From assembly GCA_018675995.1 (NCBI GenBank), contig JABGWZ010000071.1, forward strand, positions 1 to 43,062: a stretch of 43,062 nt of DNA. The letters run 5' to 3'. The notes under the pieces were generated by a model. That model did no database searches. It was not told the DNA's origin and worked only from the letters and a program-made list of their open reading frames with translations. Each line of letters opens with the position of its first letter. Position 1 is the stretch's first letter. Below, in pieces: positions 32,860 through 41,920 of the stretch. The position numbers were made by a program, and so were the translations under genes. This DNA comes from Opitutia bacterium. Lineage in GTDB: Bacteria > Verrucomicrobiota > Verrucomicrobiia > Opitutales > Seribacteraceae.

Positions 32860-33855
32860 TTACCAAGTATTTTCCAGAGATATTTTTCCAATCACTCCTC
32901 CCTCTTCCCAACATTGATGAGCTTGTCCTACATCCTCGAAAGAAAATCTCTCTTCATGTAATAACGGCTTAATTTTCCCATCATCTACCAGACTACTAAT
33001 CTTACTCAGGATTTCTCCATGTTTTTCACGGAATTGATTTTTCAAAATAGGTAAAAGCATAAAAACAACATGTAAACTTAAACTCTTAACATGAACCTGA
33101 CTTAGGTCGTGGTTAGCTCGGGCCGCTATGGATACGACCGTTCCATATTCCTTGGCTGCTTCAAAGGATTGATCAAGGCAAATTCCTCCAACTGTATCAA
33201 ACACAAGGTCATACCCCATACCCTCGGTAAATTCCTTAACATATTGTTCAGGTGTAATCTGTGAGTAATTGATTGCACAGTCAGCCCCCATCTGCAAAGC
33301 CAAATCTTCTTTTACAGGACTAGAGATCGTGGTGTGGACTTCGGCACCCATTGCCTTTGCCAATTGCAGAGCAAAATGACCGACACCACCTGTTCCTGCA
33401 TGAACCAAAACTCTTTTCCCTTCTGATAATTGGCCACGATCTATTAACGCATTCCACGCAGTAATTCCAATTAGTGGTAAAACGGCCGCCTCCTTCATTG
33501 AGAGAGAAATAGGCTTTTTAGAGAGTAGCCTAGCATCAGCTAAAGCATATTCGCAAAGTACACCGGGCATTCCTTTAAATCCACCAATGCAGCCATACAC
33601 TTCGTCATCCACCTGAAAATCTTCAACGCCTTCCCCGACTTCCGAAATAACCCCGGCGACATCTCCATGAAGTACGCCAGGTAATTCAGGTCCGATGCCA
33701 GCAAGCATACCATTACGAATTTTACAATCTACTGGGTTAACGCTGGATGCACAGACTTTTAAAATTACATGTCCGGGAAGAACGATGGGGTTTGGAATTT
33801 CTGATAATTTAAATCCGTCAACAGTTCCGTGCTCATCTAATATGATTGTCTTCAT
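32860..33855 (-). CDS. zinc-independent quinone oxidoreductase-like MDR-family alcohol dehydrogenase
   Basis: KVCASSVNPVDCKIRNG; LPGVLHGDVAGVISEVGEGVEDFQVDDEVYG; VLVHAGTGGVGHFALQLAKAMGA. Confidence 0.88.
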   Translation of the reverse strand: MKTIILDEHGTVDGFKLSEIPNPIVLPGHVILKVCASSVNPVDCKIRNGMLAGIGPELPGVLHGDVAGVISEVGEGVEDFQVDDEVYGCIGGFKGMPGVLCEYALADARLLSKKPISLSMKEAAVLPLIGITAWNALIDRGQLSEGKRVLVHAGTGGVGHFALQLAKAMGAEVHTTISSPVKEDLALQMGADCAINYSQITPEQYVKEFTEGMGYDLVFDTVGGICLDQSFEAAKEYGTVVSIAARANHDLSQVHVKSLSLHVVFMLLPILKNQFREKHGEILSKISSLVDDGKIKPLLHEERFSFEDVGQAHQCWEEGGVIGKISLENTW

Positions 33856-33861
33856 AATGGT

Positions 33862-35274
33862 TTATGAAAATAGATCATAAACTACGCGACCTGCAACATC
33901 CGTTAACCGAAAATCCCGACCCGAATAACGATAGGTCAATTCTTTATGATCAAGACCCAGTGCATAAAGAATAGTGGCATGTAAATCATGCATATGTACC
34001 CTATTATCAACCGCAATTCCCCCAATTTCATCCGTTGCACCGTATGAAATTCCAGGCTTTATTCCACCACCTGCGAGAAATACTGTAAATCCTCTGGGGT
34101 TATGATCCCGACCATTCTTATTCTGAGAAAATGGTGTTCTTCCAAATTCTCCTCCCCACCATACAAGGGTATCTTCTAGTAGACCTCTCGCCTTTAAATC
34201 CTGAAGCAGACCTGCAACCGGTTTATCGGTTGCCCTTGCATGGTCTGCATGCTTAGGCATATTTCCATGTTGGTCCCATCTTGGGTTAGCTGATTCATCC
34301 GAATAATTAATACTAACAAACCTGACTCCACGCTCGACCATTCTTCTTGCAAGTAAACATTGTTTACCAAAATCATCGGTGTATTTTTCATCTATTCCAT
34401 AAATCGATTTGGTGGCAGCAGTCTCTTTGGAAAGATCAGTAAGCTCAGGAGCTTCCATTTGCATTCTCCATGCCAGCTCATAATTGGAAATAGTTGCCTC
34501 GAGGTTGTCATCCAAAGAAGATCCTGCCTGCACCCGATTCAAGCTTTGCAGCAGACCAAAGCGATTTTCTCTCTGGGCATCGCTCAACATTGCATTATCA
34601 ATGTTTTTAATTTTGGCACCGCTTACATTTCCTGAATGCCCAATTGCCGTGCCCTGATGAATGGATGGTAAAAATGCATTGCTATAATTTCGTGGGCCAC
34701 CCTTACTTGCAGATGGAGAAATGGTAACAAAAGCAGGGAGGTTTTGATTCTCAGTTCCAAGCCCGTAAGAAATCCAACTACCCATCGATGGCCGTACTAG
34801 GTTGGTGGCTCCGGTATGCATAAACAAGGTGGACGGGCCATGGGCTACTCCCTCTGTGTGCATGGAATGAATAAATGCCAAATCATCGACATGCTTGGCA
34901 ATATTCGGAAATAAGGAAGATACAAATTGTCCGCACTCGCCATACCTCTTGAACTCCCATAGAGGTTTCATCAATATCCGCTTGCTTGCTTTTCCAAATG
35001 TGTTTGTTCGTACACCTACGAAATCAATTTGCTTTCCATCTTTTGCAAACAATTCTGGTTTATAATCAAAGGTGTCGACATGGCTAGGGCCACCTGCCAT
35101 AAAAATAAAAATTACTCTTTTGGCACGCTGAGGAAACAGAGAGGTTTTAGGAACTAGAGAAGCGGGAGAAGCGGCTTCCCCAAAATGCATACCAGTTAAT
35201 GCAAGCCCTCCAAACCCACATGTTGCGGTCTTAAGCATCTCTCTGCGAGTAAGATTATGAAGAATTTGATCCAT
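33862..35274 (-). CDS. DUF1501 domain-containing protein (Tat signal)
   Basis: LTRREMLKTATCGFGGLAL Tat-type N-terminus; RVIFIFMAGGPSHVDTFDYKPEL; WGGEFGRTPFSQNKNGRDHNPRGFTVFLAGGGIKPG. Confidence 0.92.
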   Translation of the reverse strand: MDQILHNLTRREMLKTATCGFGGLALTGMHFGEAASPASLVPKTSLFPQRAKRVIFIFMAGGPSHVDTFDYKPELFAKDGKQIDFVGVRTNTFGKASKRILMKPLWEFKRYGECGQFVSSLFPNIAKHVDDLAFIHSMHTEGVAHGPSTLFMHTGATNLVRPSMGSWISYGLGTENQNLPAFVTISPSASKGGPRNYSNAFLPSIHQGTAIGHSGNVSGAKIKNIDNAMLSDAQRENRFGLLQSLNRVQAGSSLDDNLEATISNYELAWRMQMEAPELTDLSKETAATKSIYGIDEKYTDDFGKQCLLARRMVERGVRFVSINYSDESANPRWDQHGNMPKHADHARATDKPVAGLLQDLKARGLLEDTLVWWGGEFGRTPFSQNKNGRDHNPRGFTVFLAGGGIKPGISYGATDEIGGIAVDNRVHMHDLHATILYALGLDHKELTYRYSGRDFRLTDVAGRVVYDLFS

Positions 35275-38120
35275 TAATTTAGGTACCTAAAATCTAAGCA
35301 CGCAAATAGAGAGTGTACAAGCCCTTCCAAGTTTACTTTTTGAGATTTTTTTTCAAGAAAAAGAAGAGACGCTTTCATTTCTGCTTCATTAGGGAGTCGA
35401 CCTAAACATTTTATAAATGCCAAAGTGATATTTTGGCTCAGATCATTAGCTTCCTGTTTTTCTATGTTTTTGGATACAAGGCGTGCCTGCTTGATTACGA
35501 AATCGTTGTTCATCATGTATAATGCCTGAGTTGGCACGGAACTGGTGTTTCGTTTACCAGAAACTAGGCCCGGGTTTGGGTAATCAAATACTTCGAAAAG
35601 TTCTGAGAGTTTATTGCGGTTTAGTTTTTGAAAGCTGAATCTTTTCTTTTCCAGAGAAGGATGTTTAGCTGAAATTTGCCCTCCCGCAAGAAGCATAGCA
35701 TCTCCTATCGCTTCAGCTTCCAACCGTTTACGGTTCTGCCTAGAGAATAGATTATTTTCGGGGTCAAGCTTGGCTGCGATGTCAGATATATCCGTGGACA
35801 TCTGATAAGTATTGGAAAGCACGATCTTGCGGATAAGGGATTTGGTCGACCAATTTTTCTCAATCAAATAATTGGCCAAATAATCCAGAAGTTCGGGATG
35901 GGTGGGGCGGTTCCCCATTTCACCAAAATTATCGGTACTTGCCACAATCCCTCTGCCAAAAAGATGATGCCACATACGATTTGCATAAACTCTTGCCGGT
36001 AATGGATTGTCGGGAGAAGCAATCCATTCAGCTAATTGAAGTCGGCCGCTTGCTCCATCCGGAATCTCAGCAACCGATGAAGCCCCATCAGGCATTGCTA
36101 CTTTTAAGAAACCTCTTTGTACAACGGGTCCTAGGTTGCGAATTTCGCCCCGCAGATGAATATGCCAGTCACCTGTCTGATCTTGTTCGCGAACTGACAT
36201 TACCTTGGCAACCTTGTTCGGTTGAGTCTTCTTGTGTGTTTCAATTTCACTTTTGATCTTCTCAACCCTTTTTCTGACCTCAACTAATTTCTTTTGGGTG
36301 ACTAAAACATGTTCAGGTGTTTTCGACTCGCCTGCAAAACTTGGAGGGCGATCTTTGCTTTCGATAGCAACCAATCTAATCGCATCGGCAATAACATGTC
36401 CTTCAGTCCCTTCAGTAGTAATCTGAACTACATCCCGTTCGATCTCCTCAAATCTAAAAACTCCCACTGAGGTAAAGATCCCAAGTATACTTGGAGGCTT
36501 TGTTTGATCTATGTAAATTTTCTGTTCACCATCGGCATGCATAACCGTGACAGGAGTTTTCTTCGAACGATTTGAACTATCCGTATATGATACCTGAACA
36601 TCATACTCTCCACCTTTTTTAATCTTGGCTTTGTAGGTAATAGATTTGTTTCCTTTGCCACTATTATCATCATGATGATATCCGCTCCCTACATAACCAG
36701 GAGTGTGAGTGGAAGAAAGCCATTTACCCTTTTTGGTGGTATCCAAATCATCCACAACAATTCCTTCCAAAGTTATAGGATCTAATGATATTAGGTTTTT
36801 CTTCTTTGATTCGTCACCCCCCAAAGATTTAACTAAATCTAATGCATCTTTCAGCCTTTTTTCAAGAGAAGCTAAAGTTTGTTCATACTGATTGCGTTGG
36901 CCGCCAAGTTCATCCCGCAAATCTCTCTCATGAAATCCTGCTACACTCCCGAGTACAAGACTATTGGTACTGCGAAAAATTCCCGCCATCGAATAATAAT
37001 CCTGTATCGGGATCGGATCAAATGGATGGTCATGACAACGAGCACAATCCATTGTTAACCCCATAAAGGCTTTTCCAACTGCAGTGAGTTGCTCATCTAC
37101 CACTTCCATCCGTAAAAGTTCTTTATCCTGAAGTTCGTAATTATGAGGTCCAAGAGCAAGGAAACCGATTCCCGTTAATTTTTCATTATATTCATCATCT
37201 GATGTAGAAGACATTAAATCACCGGCAATTTGTTCCATGATGAATTGATCGAAAGGCTTATCCTTATTGAAGCCATTAATCACATAATCTCTGTACCTAT
37301 GAGCATTTGGAAAAGGGTTATTTCTCCCTCCACCAGTCGTGTCTGCATACCGTGCCACATCCAGCCAGTGCCGCCCCCATCTTTCCCCAAAACGTGGAGA
37401 CTCAAGCAGATTATCCACTACATCTTCGAAGGAGTTCTCTGATGAACTCTCTTGAAAATCTTTAATATCTTCCGGACTAGGAGGCAGACCAGTTAGATCA
37501 AAAAAGATTCTGCGGAGTAATGTTAAGGGGTCAGTCTTAGTAGCAGGTTGTAATTTTTTGTTCTCTATCCCTCTCAAGATAAAGCGGTCAATTTCATCTT
37601 TGATCCATTCATCTTTTTGGACATCAGGCAACGGTGGCAGCTTAATTGGTTTGAATGCCCAGAATTTTTTCCCCTCTTCTAGGCTCTTTGCTCTCAGCCC
37701 GCCTACTGCGAAGACTTCCTCAAGAGGTGAATTTCTCGGATCTTGTGCCCCCATAGAGATCCACTTCTCAAAATCAGCTAAAACGGGTTCAGATAATTTA
37801 CCAGATGGAGGCATCTGTAGATCATGGTTACCATATCTCAATGCATTAATCAGAATACTTTTAGCTGGTTCACCCGGGATAATAACCGATCCATTCTTTC
37901 CGCCCCTTTCCCAACCAGCCTTACGATCAAGAAGAAGTCCTGCCTTCAATGATTTTGATTTAGCTGAATGGCATTCATAGCAATTCTTTGAGAGAACGGG
38001 GCGAATCTTTTTCTCAAAAAAATTGATGTTCTGATTGGCAGCTACAGTTAGTTGAACGGAAAGAAAAAAAAGAACACTTCTGTAAAGTAGTTTATTTCGA
38101 TGTGTTTTTCTAATGAACAT
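35274..38120 (-). CDS. PSCyt1 / DUF1549 / DUF1553 (PSD1) protein with inserted golvesin/CBD-like domain
   Basis: NCYECHSAKSKSLKAGLLLDRKAGWERGG haem motif; FILRGIENKKLQPATKTDPLTLLRRIFFDLTGLPPSPEDI; RVYANRMWHHLFGRGIVASTDNFG; central WLSSTHTPGYVGSGYHHDDNSGKG...DAIRLV. Confidence 0.92.
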   Translation of the reverse strand: MFIRKTHRNKLLYRSVLFFLSVQLTVAANQNINFFEKKIRPVLSKNCYECHSAKSKSLKAGLLLDRKAGWERGGKNGSVIIPGEPAKSILINALRYGNHDLQMPPSGKLSEPVLADFEKWISMGAQDPRNSPLEEVFAVGGLRAKSLEEGKKFWAFKPIKLPPLPDVQKDEWIKDEIDRFILRGIENKKLQPATKTDPLTLLRRIFFDLTGLPPSPEDIKDFQESSSENSFEDVVDNLLESPRFGERWGRHWLDVARYADTTGGGRNNPFPNAHRYRDYVINGFNKDKPFDQFIMEQIAGDLMSSTSDDEYNEKLTGIGFLALGPHNYELQDKELLRMEVVDEQLTAVGKAFMGLTMDCARCHDHPFDPIPIQDYYSMAGIFRSTNSLVLGSVAGFHERDLRDELGGQRNQYEQTLASLEKRLKDALDLVKSLGGDESKKKNLISLDPITLEGIVVDDLDTTKKGKWLSSTHTPGYVGSGYHHDDNSGKGNKSITYKAKIKKGGEYDVQVSYTDSSNRSKKTPVTVMHADGEQKIYIDQTKPPSILGIFTSVGVFRFEEIERDVVQITTEGTEGHVIADAIRLVAIESKDRPPSFAGESKTPEHVLVTQKKLVEVRKRVEKIKSEIETHKKTQPNKVAKVMSVREQDQTGDWHIHLRGEIRNLGPVVQRGFLKVAMPDGASSVAEIPDGASGRLQLAEWIASPDNPLPARVYANRMWHHLFGRGIVASTDNFGEMGNRPTHPELLDYLANYLIEKNWSTKSLIRKIVLSNTYQMSTDISDIAAKLDPENNLFSRQNRKRLEAEAIGDAMLLAGGQISAKHPSLEKKRFSFQKLNRNKLSELFEVFDYPNPGLVSGKRNTSSVPTQALYMMNNDFVIKQARLVSKNIEKQEANDLSQNITLAFIKCLGRLPNEAEMKASLLFLEKKSQKVNLEGLVHSLFACLDFRYLN

Positions 38121-38242
38121 AGAGTGGCGGGCTGTCTTAATAAATATATTAAAGAATTATTAAATATTCCTACAAAGAAAAAATTTTAAAAAGATATTCT
38201 TTAGATTTGATTTTTAAGGCTCATCTGTGAAAACATCACTAC

Positions 38243-39577
38243 ATGAGTCAAATTAATCTAAACCGCCGTCAATTCCTCAGCCAATCTGCATTAGGCACAA
38301 CTGCAGGAATTCTAGCATCCTCCACTTTCCCATTCATTACATCTGCAGAAGATAAATCGCCAAATGAACGCTTACGATTTGGTGCAATCGGAGTAGGTGG
38401 CAGAGGTGCAGGTATTGCCAACAGTGCACGAAGACTCTCTGATATCGTTGCCGTGTGCGACCTTGATACACAACGCATTGATCGGGTCAACAAATCCTTG
38501 GCACAAGGAAAAGCAACCGGCTATCAGGATTATCGAAAGATCCTTGACCGTAAGGACATTGATTTCGTCACGATTGGAACAACTGATCATTGGCACACCA
38601 GGATTGCCATTCATGCTATGCAGGCAGGTAAGGATGTTTACTGTGAAAAACCACTTACCCTCACCATTGAGGAAGGGAAGCAAATTTGTAAAGTTACCAA
38701 AGAAACGGGACGCGTATTTCAGGTTGGTACTCAACAACGCAGCGAAATGGGGCAGAAATTCCTTACCGCTATTGGAATTATCCGTGAAGGTAGAATCGGA
38801 AAAATCAAAAAAGTTACCTGTAATATTGGTGGGGGTCCAGAAGGTGGACCTTTCAAAAAATCAGACCCGCCCTCCAACATCGATTGGAACATGTGGCTAG
38901 GACAAGCTCCTCTTGTTGATTACATTAAAGAACGTTGTCATTACCAATTCCGCTGGTGGTATGAGTATTCTGGAGGAAAAATGACTGACTGGGGGGCTCA
39001 CCATGTCGATATTGCCCAATGGGCACTTGAACAAAATGGAGTAGGGCAGGGGGTTCTTTCCCTGGAACCCATTGTTGGAGACCATCCAATCCCTCTAAAA
39101 AATGGTATGCCTACTAAGGACAACCATTACAATACATCTCATAACTTTCACATCAAATGTATGTTCCCAAAGAAGGTGGAAATGAATATTGTGAGCAAGT
39201 CAAAAGAAGGAAATGGTATACTATTCGAAGGTTCAAAAGGGAATTTATTTGTGACACGATCCAAAATTGCCGGTCCGGCTTTTGACGAACTGAAGGAAAA
39301 GCCACTTTCCGCACAAACCGTTTTAGATATCTACAACGGAAAGAAGACAACTAATCATATGGAAAACTTCTTCGAGTGTATGAAAGATCGTTCTGATCCT
39401 ATTTCTGACGTTTACAGCCATCATAGTGCGATGACTACCTGCCACTTGGCAAACATTTCCATCCGACTTGGAAGAAAGCTCAAATGGAATCCCAAAAAGG
39501 AACAAATTATTGGGGACGATGACGCAAACCAATGGCAAGCTCGGGAGCAAAGAAAAGGTTTTGAGACAAATACATAA
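38243..39577 (+). CDS. Gfo/Idh/MocA family oxidoreductase (Tat signal)
   Basis: LNRRQFLSQSALGTTAGILAS Tat signal; LRFGAIGVGGRGAGIANSARR Rossmann motif; DVYCEKPLTLTIEEGKQI; GGKMTDWGAHHVDIAQWAL. Confidence 0.92.
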   Translation: MSQINLNRRQFLSQSALGTTAGILASSTFPFITSAEDKSPNERLRFGAIGVGGRGAGIANSARRLSDIVAVCDLDTQRIDRVNKSLAQGKATGYQDYRKILDRKDIDFVTIGTTDHWHTRIAIHAMQAGKDVYCEKPLTLTIEEGKQICKVTKETGRVFQVGTQQRSEMGQKFLTAIGIIREGRIGKIKKVTCNIGGGPEGGPFKKSDPPSNIDWNMWLGQAPLVDYIKERCHYQFRWWYEYSGGKMTDWGAHHVDIAQWALEQNGVGQGVLSLEPIVGDHPIPLKNGMPTKDNHYNTSHNFHIKCMFPKKVEMNIVSKSKEGNGILFEGSKGNLFVTRSKIAGPAFDELKEKPLSAQTVLDIYNGKKTTNHMENFFECMKDRSDPISDVYSHHSAMTTCHLANISIRLGRKLKWNPKKEQIIGDDDANQWQAREQRKGFETNT

Positions 39578-39725
39578 TTATTTATTTGAATTTAAATAAA
39601 ATTAAGAATTTTGGATTTAAACCAAAATTCTAGATAATTCACATTAAGGATATCTTGCCAAATAGGCAGAAAAAATGCCTAAAGATTAAAGTTTATTGCA
39701 CATTTTGGGTTGCCAGTATTTTTTT

Positions 39726-39789
39726 GCCTAGCATCGCGCATTAGACTTTAATATAAATGCAAAAATAGCATGCATTCATCTTGTTGATC
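39726..39789 (-). other. degenerate candidate attC site (terminal cassette)
   Basis: Minus strand GATCAAC...GCTAGGC; boxes deviate from RYYYAAC/GTTRRRY and the stem is weak. Confidence 0.2.
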
Positions 39790-39800
39790 CGTTCTGAATG

Positions 39801-40256
39801 TCAATCGATGTCAATGACAACAACGCCGTTACGGATGTGCCACTTAAGACTGCCTATATTACAAACTATACCGAGGGCATCGTACAAAGTCGTGTTCCCA
39901 ACAGAGAAAGTAATGGGAGCGACTGCCGTGGCATGACGTGCCACAATGATGCTCACTTGGCCGTCCTTTACGGTACGACTAAGGAAAGATGCGATGTCCA
40001 TAACAGCAGCATCACGAAAGTTAATCGAAGGGATTTTTGTTTCTTTTAGTATAGCGACAAGCTTCTCGTGAGCTGGGTCGGTCTTAACTACAGTCAACTC
40101 GTTGCTTTCGATTTTAACTCTTGCTCCATCCTTGAACTGGAATGGGCCATACACCTTGCCCGTGGCGTTATCCTTAAGGCTGAAACCTTCTGCCAGAGCA
40201 GAGGTCACCATTATCAATGTGAATACAGCTATTGTAATTGAAATTTCTTTTTTCAT
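39801..40256 (-). CDS. secreted STN/secretin-N-like domain protein (integron cassette 4)
   Basis: Signal peptide MKKEISITIAVFTLIMVTSALAEG; IPSINFRDAAVMDIASFLSRTVKDG...ITFSVGNTTLYDALGIVCNIGSLKWHIRNGVVVIDI resembles STN-type folds. Confidence 0.65.
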   Translation of the reverse strand: MKKEISITIAVFTLIMVTSALAEGFSLKDNATGKVYGPFQFKDGARVKIESNELTVVKTDPAHEKLVAILKETKIPSINFRDAAVMDIASFLSRTVKDGQVSIIVARHATAVAPITFSVGNTTLYDALGIVCNIGSLKWHIRNGVVVIDID

Positions 40257-40284
40257 TTGGTTTCCCTTTATTTTTTGGTTTAAT

Positions 40285-40404
40285 GTCCAGCATGAGGCAC
40301 GGCTGACCGCGAGCGAAAGCTTTATGCAAAACTAATGTTGGAACTTGGGTGGATCATTCCCACTCGGGGCGGGTCAGTCGTTGCTCTCCATGCGCTTGTT
40401 ATGC
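40285..40404 (-). other. integron attC site (attC3, 120 bp)
   Basis: Minus strand R'' GCATAAC (40404-40398) ... R' GCTGGAC (40291-40285; one change from GTTGGAC); arms GCATGGAGAGCAACGACTGACCCGC / GCGGTCAGCCGTGCCTCATGC form an imperfect stem. Confidence 0.6.
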
Positions 40405-40416
40405 GTGCTGTTCCAG

Positions 40417-40956
40417 CTAATCAGTTACTCCGGCTCCAAACGGAGAAAGGAGGGGTGGAGAACCAAAAAGAACACTCGCTTCATGGCAAGCATTGCAACT
40501 ATTGGTCATTGCCCGGAAGCTACGAGTTGCGGTGTCAAAATCCTTCTCTTTCGCTGCACGGTACAGATCAGCGCCGTGATTCCGGACTTTGCCACTGTTA
40601 GTCCTCCAATATTCTACCCCATCTCGAATTCCTCCATCGCTAGGGCGTCTAGCAGCGAGGTGGCCACCATTCTCCGCCAACAAGAGCGCCTCCGCGCGAA
40701 TTCCCTTCCAGCCTGCTACATCTCCTGGTTCCTCTTGCATCAAAGCCTTCAACCGCCGGTAGGACGGCTTGAAAATGTGTTCCATGTGGGCGCTAATACT
40801 CTCCTCGATCGGCTCTAACTGAACTGTAGTTAGTCGTGAGCTATCATCGTTCTCCTCTGCGGTTTGTTTGTTGGGCGCATCTGCCACGGCAATCTTCGCT
40901 AGGAACAGAAGAACGCCGGCGGCGCACACCACGGCGATGGTTGAAATCTGTGTCAT
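40417..40956 (-). CDS. secreted c-type cytochrome-like protein (integron cassette 3)
   Basis: Signal peptide MTQISTIAVVCAAGVLLFLAKIAVADA; SFRAMTNSCNACHEASV (single CXXCH). ORF-track ATG at 40968 lies inside the attC R' box; internal ATG at 40956 preferred. Confidence 0.68.
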   Translation of the reverse strand: MTQISTIAVVCAAGVLLFLAKIAVADAPNKQTAEENDDSSRLTTVQLEPIEESISAHMEHIFKPSYRRLKALMQEEPGDVAGWKGIRAEALLLAENGGHLAARRPSDGGIRDGVEYWRTNSGKVRNHGADLYRAAKEKDFDTATRSFRAMTNSCNACHEASVLFGSPPLLSPFGAGVTD

Positions 40957-40964
40957 ATTTCTTC

Positions 40965-41020
40965 GCATAACGCTTGAGGTGTGCGACGCGGAACGCGTTC
41001 ACACCAGCGATTTGTTATAG
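40965..41020 (-). other. integron attC site (attC2, 56 bp)
   Basis: Minus strand CTATAAC AAATCGCTGGTGTGAACGCGTTCCGCGTCGCACACCTCAAGC GTTATGC; stem CGCTGGTGTG..CGCG/CGCG..CACACC(tca)AGCG with a one-sided 3-nt bulge. Confidence 0.72.
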
Positions 41021-41183
41021 TTAATTTTGTTTACTTTATTATTTTCGATTAAGTAGTCTGACTTTATCACTTATCTTTAGAAGTGTTACTCAAAAAAATC
41101 TTATGAAAAATGAAGCTATATTTTATCATTTTATATGATAAATCATCGCTACATTTTTTAAAGATAGCAACGTCCGCTGGCAA

Positions 41184-41825
41184 CTACTTACAATCTCCTG
41201 CATCAGGGTTGTTAGATGATGATTTATTCATTCTTGATACTAAATCATTCATAAAAGTTTCATCTACTACTATACCATTGATACAGTGATCGAAGGTTAG
41301 TCCTTTCTCAAATCCTAAACCGTCCGTGTAAAACCTTTTACCATAAACTCCTGAGACCTTGAAACGTAATTTGTCAGTTTTGTATATGCTAAGCTGGTTG
41401 GGCCTGAACTTGATCCCTGATTTTGGCTTAGTTGTATTTTCCTCAGAATGTTGTCCGAAGTTGCTGGATTGAAAGAGTAAATTGTTGCCCTCTAAAAGTG
41501 AGAGTTCAACCCTAGTACTTTCATTTAGTCCTCTTCCATATTCCTGCTTAGGAAAAACCATCTCTACCCTTATATTCTTGCCACCAAGCACGTACCTTTG
41601 GATAACCTTGTTTCCTTTCGGTTTTCGGTAGAATATTCCCTTCTTTGCAAGTGCGTCTCTCTTTTCTTCATCAAGATCATTTCGATTCCATTCAGTGGTT
41701 GATATTATATGCAACGAACCTATGTCCTTGTCATGTTGTAGAGATAAAACCAGTAGCGGCCTATCAGCATATACCATGGTCATTACACAAAAAATTAGAA
41801 TTACTAAGCCGAGACGTTTTTTCAT
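41184..41825 (-). CDS. secreted hypothetical protein (integron cassette 2)
   Basis: 213 aa; signal peptide MKKRLGLVILIFCVMTMVYA; AAGGAAT ribosome-binding sequence in a short AT-rich leader; no family recognised. Confidence 0.65.
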   Translation of the reverse strand: MKKRLGLVILIFCVMTMVYADRPLLVLSLQHDKDIGSLHIISTTEWNRNDLDEEKRDALAKKGIFYRKPKGNKVIQRYVLGGKNIRVEMVFPKQEYGRGLNESTRVELSLLEGNNLLFQSSNFGQHSEENTTKPKSGIKFRPNQLSIYKTDKLRFKVSGVYGKRFYTDGLGFEKGLTFDHCINGIVVDETFMNDLVSRMNKSSSNNPDAGDCK

Positions 41826-41849
41826 ATTTTATTCCTTTTTATTTATATT

Positions 41850-41908
41850 CTATAACGCTTCGGATCACGCGCGGCTGTAAGCCGTCGCGTGCATCTGACT
41901 TGTTGGGC
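41850..41908 (-). other. integron attC site (attC1, 59 bp)
   Basis: Minus strand GCCCAAC AAGTCAGATGCACGCGACGGCTTACAGCCGCGCGTGATCCGAAGC GTTATAG; strong stem-loop GATGCACGCGACGGCT..AGCCGCGCGTGATC. Confidence 0.78.
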
Positions 41909-41920
41909 ATGGTCGACATC

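Noticed and set aside
39726-39789. Treating the distal site as a confident attC
   Set aside because: Boxes GATCAAC and GCTAGGC do not fit the consensus or each other, and I could not draw a convincing stem; listed only as a low-confidence candidate for the left limit of the array.
40779-40789. Third GTTCCATGTGG match inside cassette 3
   Set aside because: Only one half matches; the right arm reads GCG instead of AAC, so it lacks the inverted repeat and is likely coincidental.
40335-40818. Plus-strand ORFs across attC3 and cassette 3
   Set aside because: Antisense to the signal-peptide cytochrome-like gene, low-complexity composition, no ribosome-binding sequence; shadow ORFs.
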